A stretch of 64,000 bases of DNA from Oscillatoria sp. SIO1A7 (GCA_010672965.1 JAAHFN010000007.1:28522-92521); one strand, 5' to 3'; shown: positions 1 through 8,856, counted from the first letter of the stretch. The notes: a model not told the origin generated them from the letters alone. Numbers and translations: made by a program.

Positions 1-1
1 C

Positions 2-388
2 TTAACGATTGCGGTTCGCGAGCGAATCGATACTCCGGGTTTTAGCTCTTGGTCGCTCAAAGACAAGGTTACCCACGTCCAACCGCCGACGAAAGTTATA
101 GAAAATATGCTAACTTTGCGCATTCATCTAGACGATACCGACGCGGATAACGGCGCGCTCCGCGTCATTCCCGGAACTCACAGCCGGGGTCGCTTGTCTG
201 TAGAAAAAATTCGCGTTCTCAAAGAACAGCCAGTTACCTGTTGCGTTCCTTCTGGAGGAATATTGGCGATGAGACCTTTGCTAGTCCATTCTTCGCAAAA
301 ATCTCGAAACCCCCTGCATAGACGCATTATTCAGATCGAGTTTGCTGCCGAACCGCTAAGCAACGGTCTAGAATGGTATGGAGCCTAA
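2..388 (+). CDS. Phytanoyl-CoA dioxygenase (PhyH)-like protein, 5'-truncated by window edge
   Basis: The reading frame is open from base 2 and ends at a TAA at 386-388, so only the C-terminal ~128 residues are visible. The segment LDDTDADNGALRVIPGTH, with a later LLVHSS and an HRRIIQIEF tail, is the usual C-terminal half of PhyH-family Fe(II)/2-oxoglutarate dioxygenases: the DNGAL..PGSH-like signature, the distal metal-binding His, and a downstream Arg that would hold 2-oxoglutarate. The proximal HxD lies outside the window. The substrate cannot be told. The internal ATG at 107 is probably not the start because coding similarity continues upstream of it. The family call is good; the function is unspecific. 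Confidence 0.75.
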   Translation, partial: LTIAVRERIDTPGFSSWSLKDKVTHVQPPTKVIENMLTLRIHLDDTDADNGALRVIPGTHSRGRLSVEKIRVLKEQPVTCCVPSGGILAMRPLLVHSSQKSRNPLHRRIIQIEFAAEPLSNGLEWYGA

Positions 389-435
389 TTTATATCAAAT
401 CTGGACTCTCAAGCTCAGAACTCTCAAGCTCATAA

Positions 436-743
436 TATCAAATCCGGTTAATTACCCATGAATCCCGTAGGGGCAATCCCCCCGCGATCGCCCCAGTTCC
501 CCTCCTGCGGGCGGTGTGGGTGGGTTGGGCGGCCGGGGCGGAAGGGCACCGCCCCTACAGGTACTGTGACTGTTTATAGCGGTTCTCGCTCTTGATGTGA
601 ATAATCTGGGGCGAAGCATCCCCAATATGAGAGTTGCCGTTAGGGCGCCTGCGATCGGTCGAAGGGATGCTGTCGCCCCTACGTTTCTAGGGTCCGATCC
701 TTTATTACACTTATTTGAGAAACGCTATAACCGGATTTGATAT
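436..743. repeat. Family-B inverted-repeat element carrying a nested family-A MITE
   Basis: The ends are ATATCAAATCCGGTT and AACCGGATTTGATAT, an inverted repeat of about 15 bp. The core contains a GTAGGGGC...GCCCCTAC stem. A complete family-A element (577-727) sits in its right half. Removing that element plus one TA restores ACTGTGACTGTTTAACCGG, which is exactly what the smaller family-B copy at 24684-24764 shows. Confidence 0.85.
577..727 (-). mobile_element. Family-A MITE, copy A1, nested in family-B element
   Basis: 151 bp, beginning TAGCGGTTCTCGC and ending GAGAAACGCTA, flanked on both sides by TA (575-576 and 728-729). The interior has the family hallmarks GGGGCGAAGCATCCC and GGGATGCTGTCGCCCCTAC, which can pair with each other. 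It has no coding capacity. It lies in the opposite orientation to copies A4, A5 and A7. Confidence 0.85.
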
Positions 744-832
744 AACTCTCAAGTTCAAACCTCTCAAGCTCAGAACTCTCAAGCTCAGAACTTAAAACTC
801 AAACCTCTCAAGCTCAGAACTATTCAAGTGCA

Positions 833-1897
833 ATGACTTCGCAAAAATATAAATATCTGGCCGCTTTTTTAATAGCTTTATGCTTGGCTGTTGTCCCCAG
901 TTGGATTGCTTGGGGAGGATGGCTGCCTCAAAACCGGACTGCGGACAATACGGCAATCTTAGCCCAGACAGCAGCCAATTCTCCGCGCTTTGGCCTACCG
1001 ATTGACTGTAGCCTTGGCGAAGAATGTTTTGTTATGCTCTATCCCGACCGAGACCCCGGCCCGGAAGCAGTTGATTTTGGCTGCGGTCGCCAAACCTACG
1101 ACACCCACAAAGGAACTGATTTTGCTATTAGGAGCGATCGCCACATGGCTACAGGGGTTAAAGTCCAAGCCTCGGCCTCCGGTAGAGTTTTGCGGATACG
1201 AGACGGAGTTGCCGATCGCCGCGTTCGGGACGAAGCCGATATAAAAGCCGTCAATGGAATTGAATGTGGCAATGCTGTAGTTATCGACCACGGCGATGGC
1301 TGGGAAAGCCAATACTGCCACCTACGCAATGGCAGCGTTACCGTGAAACCGGGAGATGAAGTGCAAAAGGGTACGGTGCTGGGTATGGTCGGTGCTTCTG
1401 GTCTGGCATCTTTCCCTCACGTTCATCTAAGCATCCGCTACCAAGGCGAAGTAGTCGATCCGTTTGTCGGGCCAAATGCCGGTCCGGGCTGCAACGTTCC
1501 GCGCAATTCTATCTGGGAAAAGCCTCTCGATTATCTGCCGACGGGTCTTATCCGTGCTGGCTTTGCTCCAGAACTACCAAATATGGAGAGACTCTGGCAA
1601 GGGAGTTTTTCGGAAAAGACCCTATCTAAAGATGTACCCTTGACGATCTTCTGGGTTCAAGCTTATGGCACCCTTCAGGGAGACAAAGTGCATTTTAAGC
1701 TGACAGCGCCCAACGGGGAAGTCATGGCCGAAAACGAACAAATTCTCGAAAAGCCGAATCGTACTTGGATGGGTTATGTGGGCAAGCGCAATACTCAAGA
1801 GCGCCCGATTATTCCGGGGAAATGGCAGGGAGAGTATCAATTAATGCGCGGCGATCGCGTTCTTATAGAAGTCGATCGCTCTGTTGAAGTGCGCTAA
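833..1897 (+). CDS. M23 family metallopeptidase (LytM/lysostaphin type), exported or membrane-anchored
   Basis: 354 residues. A hydrophobic segment at about residues 8-26 (LAAFLIALCLAVVPSWIAW) acts as signal peptide or anchor, so the protein works outside the cytoplasmic membrane. The M23 core follows: H92-x3-D96 (HKGTDF), H163 (QYCHLR) and H196-x-H198 (HVHLSIR). These are the zinc and catalytic residues of peptidoglycan endopeptidases that cut the peptide cross-links. The extra C-terminal ~140 residues (after PGC) are not recognised. The start ATG follows immediately after repeat tracts, and no strong ribosome-binding site is visible. It is probably monocistronic, since the next gene is convergent. 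Confidence 0.85.
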   Translation: MTSQKYKYLAAFLIALCLAVVPSWIAWGGWLPQNRTADNTAILAQTAANSPRFGLPIDCSLGEECFVMLYPDRDPGPEAVDFGCGRQTYDTHKGTDFAIRSDRHMATGVKVQASASGRVLRIRDGVADRRVRDEADIKAVNGIECGNAVVIDHGDGWESQYCHLRNGSVTVKPGDEVQKGTVLGMVGASGLASFPHVHLSIRYQGEVVDPFVGPNAGPGCNVPRNSIWEKPLDYLPTGLIRAGFAPELPNMERLWQGSFSEKTLSKDVPLTIFWVQAYGTLQGDKVHFKLTAPNGEVMAENEQILEKPNRTWMGYVGKRNTQERPIIPGKWQGEYQLMRGDRVLIEVDRSVEVR

Positions 1898-1921
1898 GCT
1901 TACGATCTAATTGAAAAATAC

Positions 1922-2031
1922 AGGACTTACGCATTAACGCTATTGACGGGGCGATAGCAACGCTCTCCCTGGCGGTGCGCGGGGGGATTGCCCCTACAAA
2001 ACACCACACCTGGATATTTTCCGTAAGTCCT
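1922..2031. repeat. Family-C inverted-repeat element (AGGACTTACGC ends), copy C1
   Basis: The left end AGGACTTACGC and right end CGTAAGTCCT are inverted. The interior carries a GGGGATTGCCCCTAC stem. Related copies are at 12255-12346, 48640-48782 and 49791-49882. No gene is visible in the 1898-2422 gap, which is filled by this element, a GTAGGACGGGCG palindrome and two family-A copies. Confidence 0.75.
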
Positions 2032-2043
2032 AAAATATTTTCC

Positions 2044-2114
2044 GTAGGACGGGCGTCCCGCCTGTCCGTTCTAACGGTTCTGACGCAAGGGGACTTTTCA
2101 GAAGCCCGTCCTAC
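2044..2114. repeat. GTAGGACGGGCG...CCCGTCCTAC palindromic repeat
   Basis: Inverted ends GTAGGACGGGCG and CCCGTCCTAC, with an inner CGTCCCGCCTGTCC. The same motif recurs at 13600-13630, inside the family-B element at 16677-16822, and at 19918-19988. Confidence 0.7.
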
Positions 2115-2157
2115 AGGAGGATTGGTTTGTTTAGGGTAATTAAGCGTATTTCATATA

Positions 2158-2276
2158 TAGTGGTTCTCAATTGATGTGAGGTTCTCTGGGGCGAAGCAAC
2201 GAGAGTACGGAGGTTTGCCGTTTTACAGCCGAGATGGTCTCAGGGATGCTGTCGCCCCTACGTTTCGTTCGTTATA
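2158..2276 (-). mobile_element. Family-A MITE copy A2, right end missing
   Basis: Starts TAGTGGTTCTCAATTGATGTG and runs to CGTTTCGTTCGTTA, where copy A3 begins. The terminal CTTATTTGAGAAACGCTA is lost. The interior is nearly identical to A3, so the pair looks like a recent tandem duplication of a ~119-bp unit. Confidence 0.75.
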
Positions 2277-2419
2277 TAGCGTTTCTCGCTCTTGATGTAA
2301 GGTGTCTGGGGCGAAGCAACGAGAGTAAGGAGGGTTGCCCTTTTGCAGCCGAGATGGTCTCAGGGATGCTGTCGCCCCTACGTTTCGTTCCTTATGTTAC
2401 ACTGATTTGAGAAACGCTA
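2277..2419 (-). mobile_element. Family-A MITE copy A3
   Basis: 143 bp from TAGCGTTTCTCGC to GAGAAACGCTA. It is preceded by TATA but followed by GAATT, so a TA duplication is not preserved on the right. It ends four bases from the stop codon of the P450 gene. Confidence 0.8.
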
Positions 2420-2422
2420 GAA

Positions 2423-3793
2423 TTATACTGTCGCCATCTGACTGGGCGCTGTTTTTTGTCGCCGACTTTTCAGCACCATTGGCACGCCACCAGAGGGAGC
2501 TGAGACTAGACCCCGACGTTTTGGCTTAATGGGTTTGCTATCTGCTAGAGCCAACTCAGTACGAGACAGAATAGTCGCCAATACCAGTTTCATCTCAAAC
2601 TGAGCTAAGGCTATGCCAATGCAGCGACGAGCGCCACCGCCAAAAGGCATAAATTCATAAGCTCCGTATTGCCGTTCCAAAAACCGCTCGGGTTTAAACT
2701 GCTTGGGCTCGGGGTATAAATCCTCGCGCTGATGGGTCAGATAAATCGAGCCCAAAAACTCCACTCCCGGCTCCAAATGGCAGCCCATCAATTCTACAGG
2801 CGATCGCGTCACCCGAGTAAAAGTTAGCATTCCCACCGGATAAATGCGCAGAGTTTCTTGGCAGACAGCAGTTAAATAGGGCAGACGAAAAATAGTCATC
2901 GGGTCTGGATTATCCCCCAGGCTGTCTAGCTCTGCAAGCAACTTTTCTCGGACTTGGGGCAGCTTGTGAATCCAGTACAAAGCCCAGGCCAAAGCAGTAG
3001 CGGTAGTTTCGTGACCGGCTACCAATAAAGTTATCAACTCATCCCGCAATTCTACATCGCTCAGACCTCGACCCGCCTCATCCCGAGTTAATAGCAGCAA
3101 GCTAAGAATATCGGTACTATTCGGATCTGGATTAGCGCGACGTTCTGCGATTTGAGCGTAGATAAGTTCGTCAACTTGCGCCTGCTTTTGCATGACTGGT
3201 TTCCAAAAATTGATTGGTCCAAAATCCCGGCGCAGGAAAGGGAAAAAGATTAGGCTAACTCTCGGGAGAGAAGCAGTCATTCCCAATCGCTCGCCGATAA
3301 GTTGCTCTAGCTGTCGAAAGCGCAGTCCTTCATCCAGACCAAATACTACTCGCAATATGATTCGCATGGTAATCTCTTTCATTGCATCGCGAGCGATAAA
3401 GCGCGAGCCCGGAGCCAACTGACTGGCTGTTTGCCAAGCGATGTCGCGAATTATCTCCCCATAGCTGCGCATCCGTTCCCCATGAAAAGGAGGCATCAAG
3501 AGCTTGCGCCGCTTTTTATGGCGATCGCCATCGAGCAAAATTAGGGAATTATCTCCCAGCAGAGGTCTCAGGATATCATTGGCATCCCCAGGGGCTTCAA
3601 AAGCATCCCCAAGTAGCATTTGCTGCATCGCTTCGGGATGAGAAACCATCACCACCGTCTTTTTACTGCCCAATCTGGCGGTAAATAGATCGCCATATTT
3701 GCGGGCATTGGTTTCCATGTAGCCAAAGGGGTCGGCAATCCATTGGATTAGCTGCAAGGCAGGAGGAGTTGTGGGACCGTCAGGTAATGTCAT
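2423..3793 (-). CDS. Cytochrome P450, CYP110-like
   Basis: About 456 residues when started at the ATG at 3793 (MTLPDGPTTPPALQLIQW), the usual N-terminus of cyanobacterial CYP110 proteins. A longer frame exists to 3886 but its first 31 residues are repeat-derived. Visible P450 landmarks: I-helix AGHETTATALAW, K-helix ETLR (QETLRIYP), and the haem loop FGGGARRCIG with the axial Cys. It is a soluble haem monooxygenase using an unidentified redox partner. CYP110 members are known to hydroxylate fatty acids and terpenoids, but the substrate here is unknown. It is a single gene with no partner ferredoxin or terpene synthase next to it. Confidence 0.9.
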   Translation of the reverse strand: MTLPDGPTTPPALQLIQWIADPFGYMETNARKYGDLFTARLGSKKTVVMVSHPEAMQQMLLGDAFEAPGDANDILRPLLGDNSLILLDGDRHKKRRKLLMPPFHGERMRSYGEIIRDIAWQTASQLAPGSRFIARDAMKEITMRIILRVVFGLDEGLRFRQLEQLIGERLGMTASLPRVSLIFFPFLRRDFGPINFWKPVMQKQAQVDELIYAQIAERRANPDPNSTDILSLLLLTRDEAGRGLSDVELRDELITLLVAGHETTATALAWALYWIHKLPQVREKLLAELDSLGDNPDPMTIFRLPYLTAVCQETLRIYPVGMLTFTRVTRSPVELMGCHLEPGVEFLGSIYLTHQREDLYPEPKQFKPERFLERQYGAYEFMPFGGGARRCIGIALAQFEMKLVLATILSRTELALADSKPIKPKRRGLVSAPSGGVPMVLKSRRQKTAPSQMATV

Positions 3794-4349
3794 TGCTATC
3801 AAATCAAATCTTGTTTTTATTATGCCGCAAGAGTGGCTTGTAAAGAATTGGGCATGTTCGCATTGGGCATTGGACATTGGACGCATTGGACAGACAAGTA
3901 TATATCGGCGATTAAGTGGCTTGGGAAATCTTTAAATTTTCAAAACTACCTTGAAAGACTACTGTTAAGGAGACTTTTGGTAATAAAAATACCTTATGGA
4001 TCAAAGCGCGAAGCCCCCTCTCGGGAGGGGGTTGGGGGTGGGTACTGCGACCCGGTAAAAACCCACCCCAAAGTCCCCTCCTGCGGGCGGTGTGGCTGGA
4101 GGGGAAGCGGTACTTTCTTTCCCAGAAGTCTCCTAAGGTAGTGGATTGCCACGCTTTCCCACTTAATACCCGATGCTTATCGGCCCAATACCCGATGCCC
4201 AATGCCCAATGCCCAATTCTTGAAAGTTATAAGCGTTTCTCTGTATCTACCCAAAGCAAAAGTGATGGACTTTAACAACGTAAGGGTTGCAAAAATTATA
4301 AAAAAATGGTTAAAGTGACGGAATAATCGTTCGAGGGATAAGCACGGGC
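3794..4349. other. Intergenic region with heptamer tracts, no gene seen
   Basis: Divergent promoter region of the P450 and the phosphoketolase-like gene. It holds CATTGGG-type heptamers at 3850-3890, a CCCCTCTCGGGAGGGG palindrome near 4016-4032, and CCCAATGCCCAATTC heptamers at 4190-4220. No coding region or RNA gene could be supported. Confidence 0.6.
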
Positions 4350-6581
4350 ATGACCGCAAATATGACGGAAAAAATAGAAACGCCAAGCAAGAGGCCAGCA
4401 TTTTGCGAGGGAATACAGTTTTTTGGCTCGGCTCCGAGCGGTTTCGAGACTTATGGTGGGGAAGCAGCGATCGCTCCTGGAAAAAGCGCGATCGCATCCC
4501 CCACAGACCCCGCCGCCGCCTACCAAACCCTTCTGGCAGCAGATGCCCTGCGCTATTTAGTCCTGCAAATCACTGCCAGCAAAGCTTCGGGACACCCGGG
4601 CGGATTTGCTAGCATTGCCGAAGGAATCGCGGCCTTGGTCATGCTGGGCTACAAAAATATCATCACCGAAGTCGGCCACCATGCCCCGGGGTTTTATAGC
4701 AACGTCTTTCTAGATCGCTCCCTAGAAGACATGGGTATATATAACGTGCAGCAGATGCGCGATCGCTACCGCGAGCTGCACGGACTTCTCGGCCACCTCT
4801 CCGGTCAAATCCCCGGCCTGCTCAACCCCGCTGGCCCCCTCGGACAAGGGCAGCATTTCGCAATGGCAGGGGCAAAACTGCACCCCGGCGTTCTCTTTCC
4901 GGTTACTATTGGCGATGGCGGTCTGGGGGAACCATATATCACCAGCAGCATCGCTCACTTCAATACCGCTTATCCCCAAGTCACCAATTTTCTACCGATT
5001 CTGGTTTGGAACGGCTACAGCCAGGAACATCACAGCATGGTCTCGACCAAGAGCAACGAAGAAATGATTGCTTATTGGCAGGGCAATGGTTTCGCTGAAG
5101 TGGTGCTGATAAATGCCAAAGACTATGACGACAGAAACCAACCCGGGGATTTTGTCGATAGCACGGAATTTTCTCTAGAAAAACGTCTCGAATTTGCTAA
5201 AGCCGTTTTGGAGGGATTCGATAAAGCAGCAAAATCGGCTCTTTCCGGCCGGCTAACGGTGGCGATCGTCAAACAGCTCAAAGGAGCCGGGGTTCACAAG
5301 CGCGGAGCCCAATCCCACAATCTCTATCCGGGAGATACTGTCGAGAAACCCTATATTCTCAATGCCCTCAAAGCCCGCGCCCTTTCCCCAGAAGCCTGGG
5401 AGTTGGTGCGAACTAATTACGAACGGGCTGGTGGCGGGCCTGCATCAAAAACCGTCGTTACGGAATTCGAGCTAGCCCTGCCGGAGTTGGGAGAATTGCC
5501 CCTAGAAGAATATGCCGTGGGTGGCGAGAAGAAAGTGGCTACTACTGCAATGGGAGCTGCGATCGCCTATGTCGGACAAAAAGACCCCAATTTTATTCTC
5601 TCCAATGCCGACGGTAACGCCGCTTCCGGTATTAATAATGTCAATATCGCCCTCAAAATTGTCCACCCCACCACCGACGACACCTACTACCAAGCTCCGA
5701 CAGGTCAAGTTTACGAACCCTTAAGCGAAGACGCCTGTGCTGGATTAGCCGCAGGTTTGGCATTATTCGGCGCTCGCACGGTTTGGTGTTCCTACGAATC
5801 TTTTGCCATCAACGGCCTGCCAATCTGGCAAACCGTCACCCAAGCAATGGCAGAATTGCGCCGTCCCACTCCCTCTACTATTACCCTATTTACTGCCGGA
5901 GCATTGGAGCAAGGGCGCAACGGTTGGACTCACCAGCGTCCGGAAATAGAAAATTACTTTGCTGCCCTGATGCGCAATGGCAATATTTTTCCTCTGTTCC
6001 CCCCCGATGCCAACAGCATCCAAGTCTGCTACGATTGGGCGCTGAAAACTAAGAATAAAGGAATTCCGATTACTGCCAGCAAGTCGCCCCTGCCCATTCG
6101 CACCACTTTCGAGCAAACGCGCCAAGCTTTACAAGATGGTGCGGTGCTGCTGCAAGAAATTAAGAGCGATAAGAGCGATAAAACTATTGTGCTTGCGGTT
6201 ATTGGGGATATGACTCTGATTCCCGCATTTGAAGCAGCGGAACTGTTGCAAGAACGAGGGATTGGCTCGAAAATTGTTTCTATTGTTAGCCCCCGTCGCT
6301 TGTATCGTCCTAGCGATGTTGCCTGGGATACTGTAGCTCAGGCCGATGGCGGTTTCTTAGACGATGCTGGGTTTGAAACACTATTTGCCGGCGATGCTTT
6401 GATTGGTATTACTGGCGGAGCTTCCGGTATGCTGGAACCGATTATGCTGCGCAGTACCATTAAGCGAGATGTTTTTGCCTGGAAGCGGGGCGAAACTGCT
6501 TCGAGTGCGGCTCAAGTTATGGAGATTAATGGCTTGACTGCTTCGGCATTAGTAAAGCGAGCTACTGACTTGCTTGGCTAA
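4350..6581 (+). CDS. Phosphoketolase/transketolase-like ThDP enzyme (XFP family)
   Basis: 743 residues, somewhat shorter than classical phosphoketolases (~790). The XFP N-terminal domain is visible (SKASGHPGG, GLLGHLSGQIPG, GQGQHFAMAGA), then the ThDP/Mg motif GDGGLGEP with NGYSQEHHSMV. A transketolase-like pyrimidine-binding domain follows (DACAGLAAGLALFGARTVW, GRNGWTHQRPE), then a C-terminal domain. Family members split xylulose-5-P or fructose-6-P with phosphate to give acetyl-P. Closely related cyanobacterial proteins are often labelled xylulose-5-phosphate 3-epimerase, so the exact reaction is uncertain. It acts in the cytosol on pentose-phosphate/Calvin sugars. A second ATG lies at 4362. 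A strong hairpin follows the stop codon. Confidence 0.75.
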   Translation: MTANMTEKIETPSKRPAFCEGIQFFGSAPSGFETYGGEAAIAPGKSAIASPTDPAAAYQTLLAADALRYLVLQITASKASGHPGGFASIAEGIAALVMLGYKNIITEVGHHAPGFYSNVFLDRSLEDMGIYNVQQMRDRYRELHGLLGHLSGQIPGLLNPAGPLGQGQHFAMAGAKLHPGVLFPVTIGDGGLGEPYITSSIAHFNTAYPQVTNFLPILVWNGYSQEHHSMVSTKSNEEMIAYWQGNGFAEVVLINAKDYDDRNQPGDFVDSTEFSLEKRLEFAKAVLEGFDKAAKSALSGRLTVAIVKQLKGAGVHKRGAQSHNLYPGDTVEKPYILNALKARALSPEAWELVRTNYERAGGGPASKTVVTEFELALPELGELPLEEYAVGGEKKVATTAMGAAIAYVGQKDPNFILSNADGNAASGINNVNIALKIVHPTTDDTYYQAPTGQVYEPLSEDACAGLAAGLALFGARTVWCSYESFAINGLPIWQTVTQAMAELRRPTPSTITLFTAGALEQGRNGWTHQRPEIENYFAALMRNGNIFPLFPPDANSIQVCYDWALKTKNKGIPITASKSPLPIRTTFEQTRQALQDGAVLLQEIKSDKSDKTIVLAVIGDMTLIPAFEAAELLQERGIGSKIVSIVSPRRLYRPSDVAWDTVAQADGGFLDDAGFETLFAGDALIGITGGASGMLEPIMLRSTIKRDVFAWKRGETASSAAQVMEINGLTASALVKRATDLLG

Positions 6582-6601
6582 GCTGGACTTTGGCACGATA
6601 T

Positions 6602-6640
6602 AATACCCCTACCCGGGGCTTGCGCTTGGGTAGGGGTATT
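6602..6640 (+). terminator. Hairpin downstream of the phosphoketolase-like gene
   Basis: AATACCCCTACCC and GGGTAGGGGTATT form a 13-bp perfect stem around a 13-base loop, 20 bases after the stop codon. There is no T-run after it, so it may act as an mRNA 3' stabiliser rather than a true intrinsic terminator. Confidence 0.55.
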
Positions 6641-6715
6641 GCCAGATTAAGTTATAAACAAGTATAATAGAGTTGGCGAGCAGAAAATAAAGGCGATCGC
6701 AGGGAAATTAGCAAT

Positions 6716-6934
6716 ATGAAATTTCAAGTTATTTTCACATTCGATCCGGAATATCAAGGGTACGTCGCTGAAGTTCCCGAACTTCCCGGCTGTGTCAGCC
6801 AAGGAAAAACAATAGATCTAGCGATTGAAAATATCAAGGACGCCATTGAAGGCTATCTTTATGTCCAAGAAAAGCATGGTAAGCCTTATGTTGCCAAAGA
6901 ATATCAATCATTTGTCGGGGAAGTAGTGGTATAA
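6716..6934 (+). CDS. hicB: HicB-family antitoxin
   Basis: 72 residues with the typical HicB N-terminal fold (FQVIFTFDPEYQGYVAEVPELPGCVSQG, of which EVPELPGC is diagnostic) and an amphipathic helix DLAIENIKDAIEGYL. HicB binds and inactivates the HicA mRNA interferase. No separate C-terminal DNA-binding domain is present: this is the short HicB form. The stop codon TAA is directly followed by the ATG of hicA, so the two are translationally coupled, with the antitoxin first (the reverse of the classical hicAB order, but common in cyanobacteria). Confidence 0.88.
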   Translation: MKFQVIFTFDPEYQGYVAEVPELPGCVSQGKTIDLAIENIKDAIEGYLYVQEKHGKPYVAKEYQSFVGEVVV

Positions 6935-7153
6935 ATGGGACGTTTAGCAAATATTTCCGGTAGCGAAGCGGTCAAAATTTTTTTAAAATTTGGCTATTTA
7001 GAAGCTCGCCAAACCGGCAGCCATATAATTCTATCGCACGAATCAAAATCAATCTTATCGGTTCCCAATCATCAGGAATTAGCCCCAGGCTTACTTAGAA
7101 GCTTGATTCGACAAGCAGAAATTACAGTGGATGAGTTCCTTGAGAGTCGATAA
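6935..7153 (+). CDS. hicA: HicA-family mRNA interferase toxin
   Basis: 72 residues. The double-stranded-RNA-binding-like HicA fold is recognisable: SGSEAVKIFLKFGY, then RQTGSHIILSH with the catalytic His in GSH, then SVPNHQELAPGLLRSLIRQAEI. HicA cleaves mRNA in a translation-independent way when free of HicB. There is zero spacing to hicB. No sign of inactivation: the length and the catalytic His are intact. Confidence 0.88.
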   Translation: MGRLANISGSEAVKIFLKFGYLEARQTGSHIILSHESKSILSVPNHQELAPGLLRSLIRQAEITVDEFLESR

Positions 7154-7297
7154 TAATAAAACAATTAATTTTTTTGGGCAATGTCTAAATTAGATTACTT
7201 GTTTTAAGTGCAGCGGTGCTACGACGCATTACTGGCAGCACTTGCGAATCGCTAAAATGTACCCGACTATAAGGACTAAAATAGGAGAGCTAAACCA

Positions 7298-7894
7298 ATG
7301 ACAGCGGAATTGCTAGAAAAAGTCACTTCAACGCCAGAAGAACAGCGGTTTGTTTTACCGGTATTGCATAGCTGGCAGCAATTCGAGGCTATAGAAGCCG
7401 CGATCGCCGAACTGCCTGGAGTGAGAATTACTTATTTTGACGGATGGGTGGAACTTATGACCATTGGCGAAAACCATGAAATGATTAAAAGCCTAATTGC
7501 TCTCTTGCTGGGACTGTATTTTTTGGAAAAGCAGATTGAGTTTATTCCGGTAGGCAGCGCCACTCGGCGAGAGGAAGCTAAGGAGGTTTCATTCGAGCCG
7601 GACGAGTCCTATTATATAGGCAACAAAAAAGAACATCCCGATTTAGCTGTCGAAGTCGTTATTACCAGCGGCGGCAAAGGCAAGCTAGAAAAATACAAGC
7701 GCTTTAGCATCGCGGAGGTGTGGTTTTGGGAAGAGAATCGGATTTTTGTTTACCGTTTGCGAGGAGGAGAATACGAACTAAGCGATCGCAGCGAACTTCT
7801 GCCAGATTTAGATTTAGCATTGCTAACTCGCTGCGTGCTAATGCCTTCCAAGCTAGAAGCAATGACCGAGTTTCTCCGGGAGCTTCGGCAGTAA
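7298..7894 (+). CDS. Uma2 family (DUF820) PD-(D/E)XK nuclease-like protein
   Basis: 198 residues with a good ribosome-binding site (AGGAG at 7283-7287). It shows the Uma2/DUF820 pattern YFDGWVELM...GENHEMIKS, FEPDESYYI, HPDLAVEVVITSGG and KYKRFSIAEVWFWEENRIFVYRL. This is a restriction-endonuclease-like core with acidic residues in PDE and PDLAVEV. The family is strongly expanded in cyanobacteria and its biological role is not established. It is a stand-alone gene about 145 bases after hicA. Confidence 0.85.
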   Translation: MTAELLEKVTSTPEEQRFVLPVLHSWQQFEAIEAAIAELPGVRITYFDGWVELMTIGENHEMIKSLIALLLGLYFLEKQIEFIPVGSATRREEAKEVSFEPDESYYIGNKKEHPDLAVEVVITSGGKGKLEKYKRFSIAEVWFWEENRIFVYRLRGGEYELSDRSELLPDLDLALLTRCVLMPSKLEAMTEFLRELRQ

Positions 7895-8010
7895 TATACC
7901 TTATTAACCCTTATTCGTAACGGCGACTGGCGGCGACGGGCGGCTCATATAATATAAGAGCCATCTCCTCTGAAGTCGGTATCCGTTTTGCTGGTATTGC
8001 TCCTTTGTTG

Positions 8011-8736
8011 TCATACATTTCCTGTTAAATATTTTACGATTGTACAAAGACTAATATACCAATAATCTTCAGGCTCTGTATCCAAAGAAGGGGGATATTT
8101 TGCGGATATCCATAAATATTGCGGCGAAATTCTGCAATCCAGTTCCAAGCTGCCTAAGACTCGCTCTATTTTTCGCGCCGACCAACCCGTTATTCTTAAT
8201 TCCTCTCGCAACCTCTCCCGGCCGTATTGCTCGAACCATTGCTCTATTTGGCTGCCATTTAAAACTTGCAGTTGTTCTCTGAGATAAGCAACCATTTCCT
8301 CTTTTAACAGCGACCCTCCTAGCTCCAAAAGGGGTTTATACCATTGACCGGGGGGCGCTGACAGCCGAAAATCCCGCACGTCCATATATAGAACTCGGTT
8401 TTGGATTCCGGCGGATAATTCTAAGTCAAAGTCAGCATCCAGGGATATCCAGGGGGTAAAATGCTCGCGATCGCCAATTTGAATCGCAGTTCTTAGCTGA
8501 CTCGTTACGTTGCTGCGAACTGCCATCCCTCCTTCTATAAAACTCAAGACTATCTGCTTGACTTCCAGCCTTTGTAAATCAGTTTCTTGGACGATGCCTC
8601 GGTATATTTCCAAATCTCTATTCAGTTGCGGCACTATTTCGCTAGCTGGTATGCCTATTTCAAAACAGCCTTTTTCTCGCTCGAAAAAAATCGGCATATC
8701 AACGCCATCTAGGGAGCGATCGCTTGGATTGTTCAT
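8011..8736 (-). CDS. Hypothetical protein, 241 aa
   Basis: Not recognised. No signal peptide, membrane segment or known catalytic motif is seen. The first half (DMPIFFEREKGCFEIGIPASEIVPQL...FIEGGMAVRSNVTSQLRTA) looks like a beta-rich soluble domain. The middle carries VRDFRLSAPPGQWYKPLLELGGSLLKEEMVAYLREQ, then a helical segment GREYGRERLREE-like (QYGRERLREELRITGWSARKIERVL). Codon use and GCGATCGC content match the neighbours, so it is probably a real, resident gene. It is a single gene; the sequence upstream on this strand is repeats. Confidence 0.6.
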   Translation of the reverse strand: MNNPSDRSLDGVDMPIFFEREKGCFEIGIPASEIVPQLNRDLEIYRGIVQETDLQRLEVKQIVLSFIEGGMAVRSNVTSQLRTAIQIGDREHFTPWISLDADFDLELSAGIQNRVLYMDVRDFRLSAPPGQWYKPLLELGGSLLKEEMVAYLREQLQVLNGSQIEQWFEQYGRERLREELRITGWSARKIERVLGSLELDCRISPQYLWISAKYPPSLDTEPEDYWYISLCTIVKYLTGNV

Positions 8737-8757
8737 TTTCTTATCCTATATTTTTTT

Positions 8758-8810
8758 AGCGGTCAGCGGTCAGCTCTCAGCAGTCAGCTCCAAGCAGTCA
8801 GCAGTCATGC
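8758..8810. repeat. AGCAGTCAGC-type tandem repeat
   Basis: Degenerate repeats of GTCAGC/AGTCAGC. Similar tracts occur at 30168-30213, 33063-33094 and, in the opposite sense, 37951-37980. They are non-coding filler typical of repeat-rich cyanobacteria. Confidence 0.7.
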
Positions 8811-8856
8811 TAAAAGCATAAGAGCTACGCCTGCGCGGAGCTTCTGAGCCTTTTTT

